Shown: positions 51,663-61,161, counted from the first letter of the stretch. The stretch: 64,000 nucleotides of DNA from CAWBVG01 sp963792175 (GCA_963792175.1 CAWBVG010000035.1:1-64000), one strand, 5' to 3'. Numbers and translations are program-made. The notes: generated by a model from the letters alone, not told the origin.

Positions 51663-53628
51663 TCACGGTGTGCAATCGCGCGCAGACGTGTACGGGTTAT
51701 TTTGGCGGGCGAAAGCTGCTGTCGCAGCTTCTTCACGTCGTCGCGATCGGCCAGATCGGGTTTGATCTTCAGCGCGAGCGTCAGTTCCGCGGTGGCGCGC
51801 GGCACGTCCTTCACCGCCGCGTAGATCACCGCCGCGTGCCACAACAGATCCGGATCGAGCGAGTTCGTGCTCCTGGCGATCCGGATGTTCGCCGCGGCCT
51901 CGGCGTCCTGCTTGAGGAGATGCTGAATCCACGCCAGCGTGTCGTAGAACTGCGGAGTCTTGAGGACGGCGATCGCGCGCTGAGCGAAGGGAAGCGCCTC
52001 TTCAGGCTTGTTCTGGTGCGCGGCGAGGTTGTAGGCGAGGTTGTTCAACGTGACGGCGTCGTTGGGCGCATATCCCAGGATGGCTCGGAATTGAGCGGTC
52101 GCGCGCGGCGTCGTCGCCCGCCGCTTCCGCCAGTTCGGCGAGTTGCAGCCTCGCCAGGCTGAATCGCGGTTCGGCAGCGACCGCGGCTTCGAGCGCTTGA
52201 CGCACGCCCGCCGTATCCTTGCGCGCCGAGCGAGATTCGGAGCGCACGAACTGGGCGGCTGCGTCCTTGTTGAACGAAGCCGCGAACGACGCCAGCCGGC
52301 GCTTGGCGAAGTACCCCGGCAGCTCGGTCGAAGCGTCGAGACCAGGGTCGATCGCGAGCGTGGCCAGCGGAGCATGCGGAAACGGCGCGCAGAGCGGATC
52401 GCCGATGACGAGTGTCTGCCAGCTCAGGTACGGCATGGCGGCGTAGTAGGCTTCGGCGAGATTGCGGCCGCTGGCGTACGCCGGGAAGAGGATCTCGGGA
52501 CGGATGGTCGCGTCGAGAAACGGTTCGTCCACATGTCCCGCCGCGCCGGTGACGCCCGCGCGAATCAGATCGCCGACGAGCGACTGGTGCGAGCCGCCGA
52601 AGATCGATTCACGCCGTCCGTCGTTGCTCGGGCGCCAGGCTGCCGGCGGCTCCTTGAACGTTCGGGCGTCCGTGCTGACGAACATGCCGGCGATGGCGCC
52701 CGGGACGAACTGCATGTCGAAATCGCGAATCTGGATGGCGGGGTCGTTCGAGCCCCAGGAGTAGTAGCCGAGGACGCCCGCTTCCTTCGTCAGCACCTTG
52801 GTCGACTCGTCCAGCTGGACGCGATCGCCCAGGCCCTGCTCGCGCAGGCGCTCGGCCGCGGCGCGCAGCCAGCGATCGCCGCCGCTGTCGACCAGCGCCG
52901 CGCGCTCGTCGAGGACGAAACGTCCCTCTCGCGAGGGCGTCGTCGCCCGGTCGATGAGCGCGATCGCATCTTGCACGGTGAAGCCATCGAGGCGGGTGAC
53001 CAGATAGATGTCCTGCAACTCGTGACTGAAGGGCTTGACGCTGGCGATCGGACCGCTCCCCGCGTAATACGGGTTCGGACACGAAGCCGGCGACGGGCGC
53101 CTGCTGCCCCGTCCGCCGGCGATACAGCAGCGTCAGTTCCGAATCCACGCTCGCGTTGGTCCCGGTGCGGCCGCCGGTACCGGAGATGCGAATCGGGACG
53201 TCTTTGGTGAGGACGATGTAGAGGATGCGGTCGTGCGCGCGGAGACCGGCGATGCACTGCCAGATCGGCTGCTCGATTTGCGCCGCGTAGTCGGCGCGGC
53301 TGATCGATTCGGTCGCAGGAGTCGTGATTGAACAGACATTGTCCTGCGGGACGCCGCGTCGCTCAGCGTAGTATCGCGAGACGCTTCCGCTCGCGGCGCT
53401 CGTGCTATTGACTACGAGAAGGACGTTTGCGGCGGATTGCGCCTCGGCACATTTGTTGCCAATTGATGAGGTGAGGATCAGCAGGGTTCCGAACGCTCGA
53501 AGTGCCGCGGCCGACCAGCCTGCCGGGCGACAGCGACGGTGGACGAACGCTCGATTCACCCGAAGCGTTGACGCCAGAGACGTTAGAACGCAGCCCATGC
53601 CAGCATGTCTGATGAGATTCACGGCCAT
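51663..53628 (-). CDS. TIGR03790-family secreted protein with TPR tail, copy 2 (frameshifted)
   Basis: A ~655-codon paralogue of copy 1. The N-terminus at 53628 has a longer leader before AALRAFGTLLILTSSIGNKC. The core reads VLLVVNSTSAASGSVSRYYA, VPQDNVCSIT, DRILYIVLTKDVPIRISGTG and, after a shift near 53080, QDIYLVTRLDGFTVQDAIAL, GVLGYYSWGSNDPAI, MFVSTDARTFKEPPAAWRPS and GVTGAAGHVDEPFLDATIRP. A second shift near 52110 leads to the TPR tail (VTLNNLAYNLAAHQNKPEEA). The exact stop is unclear: DDVKKLRQQLSPAK lies near 51710, and a stop at 51663 is reached in a neighbouring frame. Confidence 0.78.
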
Positions 53629-53752
53629 GATCGCATGAAGCGTGCCTCCGTCAACGGTTACCGGAGCGTCTTTCGCCGCGGGATCCGCCAGAAAGCGCCG
53701 TGTCGGATGGGAAAAGTCACCTTTCCCGCGGAGTTCCGCGGAAGCCGGCCCA

Positions 53753-55240
53753 ATGCGCTCGAGTGGCGAATCGAGTCTTAGAATCGTGTCCGAAGAGCAG
53801 GCGCACGCGCTCGCGTCTGCGGCGCTGGACTATGGCACCGAAGCCGGTCGCCCCAACCGGGCTGAGTGGCTGGTCGCACGCGTCAGCGCCATTCTTTCGG
53901 CCGACGTCGTCCTGCTGGCGTACGCCGGCGGGCACTGGACGATCCTGACGGCCGCCGGCGATCACCCGTTCACGTCGCGTGACGCGCTCAATCTGTTCGA
54001 CGATCTGACGGCTGGCCTGGCGGCCGTGCGAACCGCCGGCGGCCAGGACTGGACCCTGCTGACGTCGGAGCGCAATTCGGGCGGCGTGGCGCTGGCGATT
54101 GCCGGCGACTGGACGATGTCGCCCGCACCGTTTTTTCACCTGGTCGACGTCCTCACCGAGACGTCCAACCGGCCCGCCGCCGAGGCCGCCGCCGTCGTTC
54201 CGCCGGCGGTGATGCGGCTGCACTATCGCATGCTCCATCGCCTGGCGCGCGTGAGCGGTCTGTTCGCCGTCAGCGACACGATCATTCGCCACGCCGCCGT
54301 CGCCGTCGACGCGCGGCTCGGGGCGATTGCCGTCACTCAGCCCGGCGACCCTGGCCAAGCGTCGATCGTCGCGACATTCGGCTACCCACGTGCCCTGGTC
54401 GAACATGTACGTATCGAGCCGGGCGCCGGGGTGATCGGCACCGTCATGCGCTCGCGCAAACCGCTGTATACGACGACCGGCGATCGGTTGACGGGCGCTC
54501 GCCGGCCGCGCTATCACACCAGCTCGTTCATCGCCGTGCCCATCCTCGGCGATCGCGAAGTGCTCGGCGCGATCTGCGTGACCGACCGTCGCGGCGACCA
54601 GGCGTTCGCACGCCGCGACGTCGCCGCGCTTCGGCTGTTCGCGTCAGGAGCGGCGCTGGCGCTCGAACGCGAGCGCGCGCTCGATTCCGCCGAAGCGTAC
54701 GCGCACGCAGCCACGGTCGATCCGGTTACCGGAGTCTTCAACCGAAGGTACATCCAGGTCCGGCTCGACGAGGAGTTGCAGCGCTCCCAACGGCATCAGA
54801 TCCCGCTCGCGCTGCTGATGATCGACATCGACGACTTCAAGCGCGTCAACGACTCGCACGGACACCTGGCGGGCGACACCATCCTGCGCGACGTCGGCGA
54901 CATCCTGCGGCGGTCGGTGCGCGTGTTCGACGTCTGCGCGCGCTTTGGCGGCGAGGAGTTCGTGATCATCATGCCCGGCAGCACGAGCGAGAACGCGATG
55001 CGCATCGCGGAACGTATCCGCGAACGGATCGAGCACTACCGGCCCGCGGACGGCGTGCTTGCGGTCACGCGCGTGACCGTCAGTGTCGGACTCGCCGTGT
55101 CTTCAGCGGGGTCGACGGTGGGGCAGTTGCTCGAGCGCGCGGATCAGGCGCTGTACGAGGCGAAGCGCGCAGGCAAGAACTGCATCCGCGGCGATGGGAG
55201 TACGGCGAGCGGGGCTGGAACGGCGAGGCTTGACGCGTGA
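53753..55240 (+). CDS. GAF-like sensor diguanylate cyclase (GGDEF)
   Basis: An intact ~495-residue protein. The middle third is GAF-like (SDTIIRHAAVAVDARLGAIA; GAGVIGTVMRSRKPLYTT; FIAVPILGDREVLGAICVTD). The C-terminal GGDEF domain starts HAATVDPVTGVFNRRYI and has LLMIDIDDFKRVNDSHGHLA, the active-site GGEEF in CARFGGEEFVIIM and the product-inhibition RxxD site (RVFD) just before it. It should make c-di-GMP and be feedback-inhibited. The open frame begins at 53642; I choose ATG 53753, but the start is uncertain. c-di-GMP could regulate the exopolysaccharide systems of this region. Confidence 0.88.
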   Translation: MRSSGESSLRIVSEEQAHALASAALDYGTEAGRPNRAEWLVARVSAILSADVVLLAYAGGHWTILTAAGDHPFTSRDALNLFDDLTAGLAAVRTAGGQDWTLLTSERNSGGVALAIAGDWTMSPAPFFHLVDVLTETSNRPAAEAAAVVPPAVMRLHYRMLHRLARVSGLFAVSDTIIRHAAVAVDARLGAIAVTQPGDPGQASIVATFGYPRALVEHVRIEPGAGVIGTVMRSRKPLYTTTGDRLTGARRPRYHTSSFIAVPILGDREVLGAICVTDRRGDQAFARRDVAALRLFASGAALALERERALDSAEAYAHAATVDPVTGVFNRRYIQVRLDEELQRSQRHQIPLALLMIDIDDFKRVNDSHGHLAGDTILRDVGDILRRSVRVFDVCARFGGEEFVIIMPGSTSENAMRIAERIRERIEHYRPADGVLAVTRVTVSVGLAVSSAGSTVGQLLERADQALYEAKRAGKNCIRGDGSTASGAGTARLDA

Positions 55241-55256
55241 CGGTGACGCGCGGCTG

Positions 55257-55581
55257 TCAGAACGGCGGCGCGCTGACCTGGGGCGGCGCGGACGCGAGAC
55301 AGGCCGCGAGATTGTCGCGGATGGCTCGCACGTCCACCGTGTCGATCTTGAGCGTGACGCTGTAGTTGACGTCGCCGCACAGGTTCAATTGCAACCAACG
55401 TCCGTCATGGCCGAAGTGAATGCCGGACACCTCGACGCGGAACTGTTCATCCGCGGTCGCGACCGGTCCTGCCGTCGAGGCTGAAAAAAAGTTCGTCGAG
55501 CGGCGACACTTCGTCGGCGATCGTCGCGACCGGTTCCGCCCTCGTGATACGGCACCAACTGGTTCCCACGATTCGCGACAT
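55257..55581 (-). CDS. Small hypothetical protein (one frameshift)
   Basis: From ATG 55581 the frame reads MSRIVGTSWCRITRAEPVAT then IADEVSPLDELF. After one shift near 55490 it continues EQFRVEVSGIHFGHDGRWLQ, LNLCGDVNYSVTLKIDTVDV and RAIRDNLAACLA to 55257. The ~108-residue product is soluble, with several beta-strands. I do not recognise the family. It converges on the diguanylate cyclase gene, with 16 bp between stops. Confidence 0.5.
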
Positions 55582-56095
55582 ACGCAATTCGTAGGCCACT
55601 GAAATCCGGCGAGGCTTGGCCGGGTTTTCTCAGAACTTTCAGCGAAGGTCACAGCGGACCGTGACCACGCCCGTGTAAAGGCTACTCCCCTGAGCAGAAT
55701 CGACCGACAAGCTACCGGACAACGCGACGCGTTGATCCGATCGAGACGGCCCGATGGAGATGAGGTATCAGTCGAAAGGTGTCGCCGGGAGGGCGACAAT
55801 AGTCGCGGCGGACGGAGATTCCTGCCACTGCACGCCGTCGCGCGTGGCGGCAAATGCGCCCCGTCGACGGTTCGACTGCCAGCCCGCCGATGGATCGGTC
55901 GCGGCGACGGACAAATCGTCGGCCCTTCCTTTTCCTGCACAGATCGGCAATCCCTCTGCGTCGAGCGATCACCGTCGGCGGGAGCGGTCGCAATCGGTTG
56001 TCAGCAAAATCAGTGTGCAACGATCGCGATCAAGGCGTGGCAACAATCTTGTAACCATTGCTCAGGTAGGTGACAATTCCCGCGAAGCTGGTGGA
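55582..56095. other. Intergenic region upstream of the receiver-like gene
   Basis: About 510 bp between divergent starts. Both strands stay open for long stretches because of the GC content, but no frame shows a family-like sequence. A plus-strand frame from 55754 runs into the receiver gene without a ribosome-binding site. A promoter for the gene at 56096 is expected here. Confidence 0.35.
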
Positions 56096-56530
56096 ATGAA
56101 GCATCTTCTGGTGGTGGAACCAGACGCGATACTCGGTCAGCGCGTGTTAGCAAAATGCGAACGAATCGCACAGGCTACGTTGTGTCGCGATTTTCTCTCG
56201 GCGCGGTCGCAATTGCTCGCTTCGACGCCCGATCTGCTGATCACCAACCTGCGGCTCGAGGAGTACAACGGCCTGCACCTGGTCCTGCTCGCATCGTCCG
56301 AAGGCGTGACGCGCTCGCTGGTCCATACCGACCGGCCCGATCCCTATCTGGTTCGGGAGGCGCAGGCGATCGGCGCGTTCTTCGAACGCACTGAACGCCT
56401 CCTGCACGCGGTCGTCAGCTATCTCGACTTCGACCTGCCGCAGCGCGATCGCCGGAACTCGGACCGCTACGACAGGCGCACGGCCTTCCGGGGCGGCCGT
56501 CGCGCCGCCGATGTCGCCCTTCCGGCCTGA
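56096..56530 (+). CDS. Degenerate receiver-domain protein (pseudo-response regulator)
   Basis: A 144-residue protein starting MKHLLVVEPDAILGQRVLAK. The CheY-like order is clear (VVEPD acidic pocket; TPDLLITNLRLEEYNGLHLV; LVHTDRPD; GAFFERTERLLHAVVSYL). The phospho-acceptor position is Asn instead of Asp (LLITN) and the conserved Lys is not evident (FERTERL). It therefore probably signals without phosphorylation. The C-terminal tail is Arg/Asp-rich and ends AADVALPA. No histidine kinase is adjacent. ATG 56096 is chosen because upstream frame sequence is not receiver-like. Confidence 0.7.
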   Translation: MKHLLVVEPDAILGQRVLAKCERIAQATLCRDFLSARSQLLASTPDLLITNLRLEEYNGLHLVLLASSEGVTRSLVHTDRPDPYLVREAQAIGAFFERTERLLHAVVSYLDFDLPQRDRRNSDRYDRRTAFRGGRRAADVALPA

Positions 56531-56604
56531 CCGTCCCTCGAGTCCCGCGCGTTCCGGGCCCATCTGGCCGAAAAATCACCAAACGCCAGCAAATCCTGTA
56601 TGGT

Positions 56605-58632
56605 ATGCGCGTGACGCGACTCTATCTGGCTACCACCCTGCTCGCGCTGTGCGCGATGGTGCGTCTCGGAGCGCAATCCGGCGCCGCCAACGGCGAATGG
56701 CGGACGTACGGCGGCGATCTGGGCCACACGCGGTACGCGCCGCTCGATCAGATCAACGCGAGTAACTTTCAGACGCTCGAAGTCGCGTGGCGCTTCAAGA
56801 CGGACGCCTTGGGTCCGCGACCGGAGTATCAGCTCGAGTCGACGCCGCTGATGGTGAAAGGCGTGCTGTACTCGACGGCCGGATCGCGGCGCGCGGTGGT
56901 GGCGCTCGATGCCGGCACCGGCGAGCTGCTGTGGATGCACAGCGAGAACGAGGGCGCCCGAGGCGCGGCGGCGCCGCGGCAGCTGTCCGGCCGCGGGCTC
57001 GCGTACTGGACCGATGGCCGCGAGGAGCGCATCTTGTACGTGACGCCCGGCTATCGGTTGATCGCGCTCGACGCGAAAAACGGCGCACGGATATCGAGCT
57101 TCGGTCAGGGCGGCGTCGTCGATTTGAAGCTGGACGACGACCAGACCATGGATCTCGTCACCGGTGAGATCGGGCTGCACTCGACGCCCACCGTGGCGAA
57201 GAACGTGGTCATCATCGGCGCCGCGCACAAGACGGGCGCCAATCCGAAAAGCCGCCGTAACGAAAAAGGCTACGTCCGCGGCTTCGACGTACGGACCGGC
57301 AAGCGTCTGTGGATCTTCCACACGATTCCCCAGCCGGGCGAGTTCGGGAACGACACGTGGGAAAAGGATTCGTGGGCGTATACCGGGAACACCGGGGTCT
57401 GGGGCCAGATCTCCGCCGACGAGGAGCTGGGCCTGGTGTACTTCCCGGTGGAGCTGCCGACCGGCGACTACTACGGCGGGCATCGTCCGGGAAACGGCCT
57501 GTTCGGCGAAAGTCTCGTCGCCGTCGATCTCCAGACCGGGAAGCGGCGGTGGCACTTTCAGCTGGTCCACCACGGCATCTGGGACATGGACATCCCCTGC
57601 GCGCCGATTCTGACGGACATCACCGTCAACGGGCGGACGATCAAGGCGGTCGCCCAGCCGACGAAGCAGGCGTTTCTCTACGTCCTCAATCGTGAAACCG
57701 GCGAACCGATCTGGCCGATCGAGGAGCGGCCGGTACCCAAGGGGAACGTACCAGGCGAGTGGTACGCGCCGACGCAGCCGTTTCCGACCAGGCCTCCCGC
57801 GTACGATCGCCTGGGCGTGTCGATCGACGATCTGATCGACTTCACGCCGGCGCTGCGGGCCGAAGCGATCAAGGTGGCCGAGCGCTACCAGCTCGGACCG
57901 ATTTTCACGCCGCCGGTGGTCAGCAAAGCGGAAGGTCCGCTGGCTACGCTCACACCGGGCTTCGCCACGAACTGGCCGGGTGGCTCGTACGATCCTGAGA
58001 CGCACATCGCCTACATCTATTCGCAGAGCGGTGCGAGCCCGCTCAGTCTCGTGCCGTCTCCGCCCGATCTCTCGGACATGGATTTCGTCCAGGGCAGCGC
58101 GCTGAGCGGCGCTCGCCGCACGGGCGGCTCTGGATCAGCCGCTGGCGGTGGTCGTACCGGAGAGACCGCTGCGGCGCCGGCGGCGGCAGGCGAGGGCGGC
58201 GCCGGCCTGACCGTCCAGGGGTTGCCGCTGCTCAAGCCGCCGTATGCGAGGATCAGCGCGATCGACTTGAACAAGGGCGAAATCCTCTGGCACATCGCGC
58301 ACGGGGAAACGGCGGACAACGTCCGCAACCATCCGGCGCTCAAGGGGTTGACCATTCCCCGAACGGGACGGCCGGGACTCATCGGACCACTCGTGACCAA
58401 AACGCTCGTGATTGCCGGCGAAGGCGGCGTCTTCACCACGCCTTCGGGTCAGCGCGGCGCCATGCTGCGCGCGTACAACAAGGTGGACGGGAAAGAGGTC
58501 GGCGCCGTCTACATGCCGGCGCCCGAGAGTGGCTCGCCGATGACGTACATGCTCAACGGCAAGCAGTACATCGTCATCGCGATCAGCGGCGGGAACTACA
58601 GCGGCGAGCTGTTGGCGTTCAGGTTGCCGTAA
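56605..58632 (+). CDS. PQQ-dependent alcohol/glucose-type dehydrogenase (quinoprotein)
   Basis: An intact 675-residue periplasmic protein with a signal peptide (LYLATTLLALCAMVRLGAQ). Eight-bladed PQQ propeller features appear in order: WRTYGGDLGHTRYAPLDQIN, VAWRFKTDALGP, ALDAGTGELLWMHSEN, LHSTPTVAKNVVIIGAAH, WQLVHHGIWDMDIPCAPI-like segment (HFQLVHHGIWDMDIPCAP), TKQAFLYVLNRETGEPIWPI and near the end VFTTPSGQRGAMLRAYNKVD. It resembles membrane-free quinoprotein glucose/ethanol dehydrogenase-like proteins. A Gly/Ala-rich insert lies at ~residues 505-540. It probably passes electrons to the cytochrome c encoded next. Confidence 0.88.
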   Translation: MRVTRLYLATTLLALCAMVRLGAQSGAANGEWRTYGGDLGHTRYAPLDQINASNFQTLEVAWRFKTDALGPRPEYQLESTPLMVKGVLYSTAGSRRAVVALDAGTGELLWMHSENEGARGAAAPRQLSGRGLAYWTDGREERILYVTPGYRLIALDAKNGARISSFGQGGVVDLKLDDDQTMDLVTGEIGLHSTPTVAKNVVIIGAAHKTGANPKSRRNEKGYVRGFDVRTGKRLWIFHTIPQPGEFGNDTWEKDSWAYTGNTGVWGQISADEELGLVYFPVELPTGDYYGGHRPGNGLFGESLVAVDLQTGKRRWHFQLVHHGIWDMDIPCAPILTDITVNGRTIKAVAQPTKQAFLYVLNRETGEPIWPIEERPVPKGNVPGEWYAPTQPFPTRPPAYDRLGVSIDDLIDFTPALRAEAIKVAERYQLGPIFTPPVVSKAEGPLATLTPGFATNWPGGSYDPETHIAYIYSQSGASPLSLVPSPPDLSDMDFVQGSALSGARRTGGSGSAAGGGRTGETAAAPAAAGEGGAGLTVQGLPLLKPPYARISAIDLNKGEILWHIAHGETADNVRNHPALKGLTIPRTGRPGLIGPLVTKTLVIAGEGGVFTTPSGQRGAMLRAYNKVDGKEVGAVYMPAPESGSPMTYMLNGKQYIVIAISGGNYSGELLAFRLP

Positions 58633-58637
58633 TGAAA

Positions 58638-58667
58638 TGTAGGGGCGGTTCGCGAACCGCCCCTACA
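58638..58667. repeat. Perfect 30-bp palindrome (REP-like)
   Basis: The half-site TGTAGGGGCGGTTCG is followed directly by its exact reverse complement CGAACCGCCCCTACA, between the PQQ gene stop (58632) and the cytochrome ATG (58683). It is a GC-rich, loop-less hairpin of the kind dispersed as REP/MITE-like elements. It could also act as a terminator or an mRNA processing site. No other copy was noticed in the window. Confidence 0.85.
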
Positions 58668-58682
58668 ATCCTGGAGGCGCAC

Positions 58683-59966
58683 ATGAAACGCGCGGTTCTC
58701 ACGGCCTTGTTTGCTGTCGGTTGCGGCGCGTCGGCGTTCGCCCAGGGGCCGCAGACCGTCACGTTCGCGCGCGACGTCGCGCCGATCCTGCAGCGCTCCT
58801 GTCAGAACTGTCACCACGCTGGCGCGATCGCGCCGATGTCGCTCGTCACCTACGAGGAGGCGCGCCCCTGGGCGCGGTCGATCAAACAGAAGGTGACGGC
58901 ACGCGAAATGCCGCCGTGGTACATCGATCGACACATCGGCATCACGAAGTTCAAGGACGATCCGTCCCTGACCGACGCGGAAATCGCCACGATCGTGAAA
59001 TGGGTGGACGGCGGCGCGCCGGCAGGCAGCGCGGCGGACATGCCGAAGCCGCGGCAGTTCGCCGATGTCGACAAGTGGCATATCGGCAAGCCGGACATGA
59101 TTGTGTCGCTGCCCAAGCCGTACGAGCTGCGCGCGAACGGCCCCGACGAGTTCTACGACATCGACGTCGATCCCGGGTTCACCGAGGACATGTACATCGC
59201 CGCGGTCGAAACCAAGCCGGAGGCCTACAGCTTCAAGGTCGTTCACCATGCGACCGCCAACATGGTCGAAGACGAAGAAGAGGATCCGGTCGGCTTTTTC
59301 TTCAACGAGTACGCGCTCGGCAAGAACGGCGACATCTTTCCCGAAAACTCGGGGCGCCTGATCAAGGCGGGGTCGAAGATTCACTTCAACCTCCACCTCC
59401 ACCCGAGCGGCGAGCGATCGCTCGTCAACCTGTCGATCGGCTTCAAGCTGTATCCGAAGGGACAGGTGCCGAAGTACGTCGCGTTCACCCAGCATATGGG
59501 CGACAACAACGACATCGACATTCCTCCGGGCGAGGTCTCGCGCACGGACGGCTACTTCCGGCTGCCGAAACCGGCCGTCCTGTCGGCCTTCCAGCCGCAC
59601 ATGCACAATCGCGGCAAGGCGATGTGCATGGAAGCCATCTATCCGGACATCCGCGCCGATTCGGCGCGCCCGGGTCCGGCGCGGACCGAAACGCTGAATT
59701 GCGTCAGCAACTATCAGTTCGGGTGGCACATCACCTACCCCTACGCCGAGGATGTCGCGCCCGTGCTGCCGGCCGGGACGATCATCCACATCACCGCGTG
59801 GCACGACAATACGGCGGCGAACAAGTACAACCCGAATCCCAGGAACTGGGTCGGCTACGGCCAGCGGACGATCGATGAAATGAGCTTCGCGTGGGTCAGC
59901 CTCTTCTACATCGACGACGCCGACTATCAGCAGCGCGCGGCGGCGCGGAAGAAAGTCAATGACTGA
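58683..59966 (+). CDS. Secreted cytochrome c fused to copper monooxygenase-like domain
   Basis: An intact ~427-residue protein with a signal peptide (AVLTALFAVGCGASAFAQ). A c-type heme site CQNCH sits at ~residue 40 in an N-terminal cytochrome domain (FARDVAPILQRSCQNCHHAG; DAEIATIVKWVDGGAPAG). The C-terminal ~270 residues carry His clusters typical of type II copper, ascorbate-dependent monooxygenase-like folds: FKVVHHATANMV, HFNLHLHPSGE and FQPHMHNRGKAMCMEAI. Whether it is an oxygenase or only an electron-transfer protein is open. It is downstream of the PQQ dehydrogenase and upstream of a secreted partner gene. Confidence 0.82.
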   Translation: MKRAVLTALFAVGCGASAFAQGPQTVTFARDVAPILQRSCQNCHHAGAIAPMSLVTYEEARPWARSIKQKVTAREMPPWYIDRHIGITKFKDDPSLTDAEIATIVKWVDGGAPAGSAADMPKPRQFADVDKWHIGKPDMIVSLPKPYELRANGPDEFYDIDVDPGFTEDMYIAAVETKPEAYSFKVVHHATANMVEDEEEDPVGFFFNEYALGKNGDIFPENSGRLIKAGSKIHFNLHLHPSGERSLVNLSIGFKLYPKGQVPKYVAFTQHMGDNNDIDIPPGEVSRTDGYFRLPKPAVLSAFQPHMHNRGKAMCMEAIYPDIRADSARPGPARTETLNCVSNYQFGWHITYPYAEDVAPVLPAGTIIHITAWHDNTAANKYNPNPRNWVGYGQRTIDEMSFAWVSLFYIDDADYQQRAAARKKVND

Positions 59967-59999
59967 TGGCGCACGACCCGCCTCGCCGAAGCTCGTGGA

Positions 60000-60881
60000 A
60001 TGTTGGCGAGCGACGGCGGAAGGCTTCAGCCGAGCGTGATGACGCTCGCGGCGGTCGCCCTTGCGCTGACGCTCGTTGGCGATCTGACCGCACAGCAGCT
60101 GCCCACGGCAATCCCGCAGACGAAATTCGTGTCGGGCCAGAACGTCGTGCCGTATTTCGAGGGATGGATTCGCAACGCCGACGGCAGCTTCGATCTGGTG
60201 TTCGGCTACTTCAACCGCAACTGGCAGGAGGAGCTCGCGATTCCAGCGGGCCCCGACAACAGGTTCGAGCCGGGCGCGCCGGATCGCGGACAGCCGACGT
60301 ACTTTCTGCCGCGGCGTCAGGGTTGGGTCTTCCGTGTGCGGGTTCCCGCCGATTTCGGCAAGCAGGTCCTCACGTGGACCATCAAGGCCAACGGCAAGAC
60401 GGAGACGGCGTACGGAGAGTTGCTGCCGATCGAGGAAATCACCGAGCGCATCATCATGACGCGCGGCAACCTGAATCCGGGCGAGGGCGATCCGAATAAG
60501 CCGCCGGCGATCGTGATCGCGGCCGCGGCAACCGCCGCCGCGGGCCAACCGGTATCCCTCACGGCAAACGTGACGGATGATGGTCTGCCGAAGCCGCGCG
60601 TGCCGGCGCAGCGCACGGTGGCCACCGACGCCACACGGATTCAGGCGCAGGCCAACTCGTCGGGCGCGCCACGGCCGCGAGGGTTGACGGTGACCTGGAT
60701 GCAGTTGCGGGGACCGGCGAAGGTGACATTCGACCCTGGCGGATCGATTCCCGTTACGGGCGGAGCCGTCGTGACGGCAGCGCGCTTCCCGTCGCCGGGG
60801 GTGTACGCGGTGCGGGCGACGGCGAATGATGGCGCGCTCTCCACGAAGAGCGACGTGACGATCTCCGTACCAGTAGCCTGA
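60000..60881 (+). CDS. Secreted protein with Ig-like C-terminal domain, unknown function
   Basis: An intact 293-residue protein with a hydrophobic export segment (MTLAAVALALTLVGDLTA; ATG 60039 is an alternative start to 60000). The middle reads VVPYFEGWIRNADGSFDLVF then GYFNRNWQEELAIP and WVFRVRVPADFGKQVLTWTI, a beta-rich domain. After the linker LNPGEGDPNKPP a PKD/Ig-like domain closes with PSPGVYAVRATANDGALSTK. It follows the cytochrome c/copper gene by ~33 bp and probably works with it in the periplasm. No catalytic motif is seen. Confidence 0.72.
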   Translation: MLASDGGRLQPSVMTLAAVALALTLVGDLTAQQLPTAIPQTKFVSGQNVVPYFEGWIRNADGSFDLVFGYFNRNWQEELAIPAGPDNRFEPGAPDRGQPTYFLPRRQGWVFRVRVPADFGKQVLTWTIKANGKTETAYGELLPIEEITERIIMTRGNLNPGEGDPNKPPAIVIAAAATAAAGQPVSLTANVTDDGLPKPRVPAQRTVATDATRIQAQANSSGAPRPRGLTVTWMQLRGPAKVTFDPGGSIPVTGGAVVTAARFPSPGVYAVRATANDGALSTKSDVTISVPVA

Positions 60882-60960
60882 GAATCCGGCGGGGAGGGGC
60901 GCTCAGTGGGCGGCCGCGTGTGCGCGACCGCGCCGTCGATCGGGCGGCTGGGGTCCGGCC

Positions 60961-61161
60961 TTACTCGGTCTTTTGCCAGTCCTGCAGCGGCTGCGGTCCC
61001 AACTGAATCCCCTCCAGATCGGGATCGACACCCTCCGCCCTCGTCGGATTGTTCGCCTTCTGCGCGGCCGCTTCCTGACGCCGGGCCTGCTTCTCCGTGC
61101 GGCGTTCCTGGCGCTGGCGCTCGCGCTGGCGCTTCTGTTGTGATGGCCGTGACTTGTTCAC
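60961..61161 (-). CDS. Small basic Arg/Gln-rich protein
   Basis: From GTG 61161 the frame reads VNKSRPSQQKRQRERQRQER and then RTEKQARRQEAAAQ, a continuous highly charged helix. It ends GVDPDLEGIQLGPQPLQDW. The ~66-residue product has an acidic tail after the basic helix and may bind RNA or ribosomes. It is divergent from the DEAD-box helicase starting at 61205. Family unknown; I favour it as real because the charge pattern and tail are structured. Confidence 0.5.
   Translation of the reverse strand: MNKSRPSQQKRQRERQRQERRTEKQARRQEAAAQKANNPTRAEGVDPDLEGIQLGPQPLQDWQKTE

Noticed and set aside
56467..60548. Long minus-strand frames (512 aa at 56467-58005 and 650 aa at 58596-60548)
   Set aside because: They are complementary to intact PQQ dehydrogenase and cytochrome c/copper genes, with no family motif and charge patterns typical of antisense translation.
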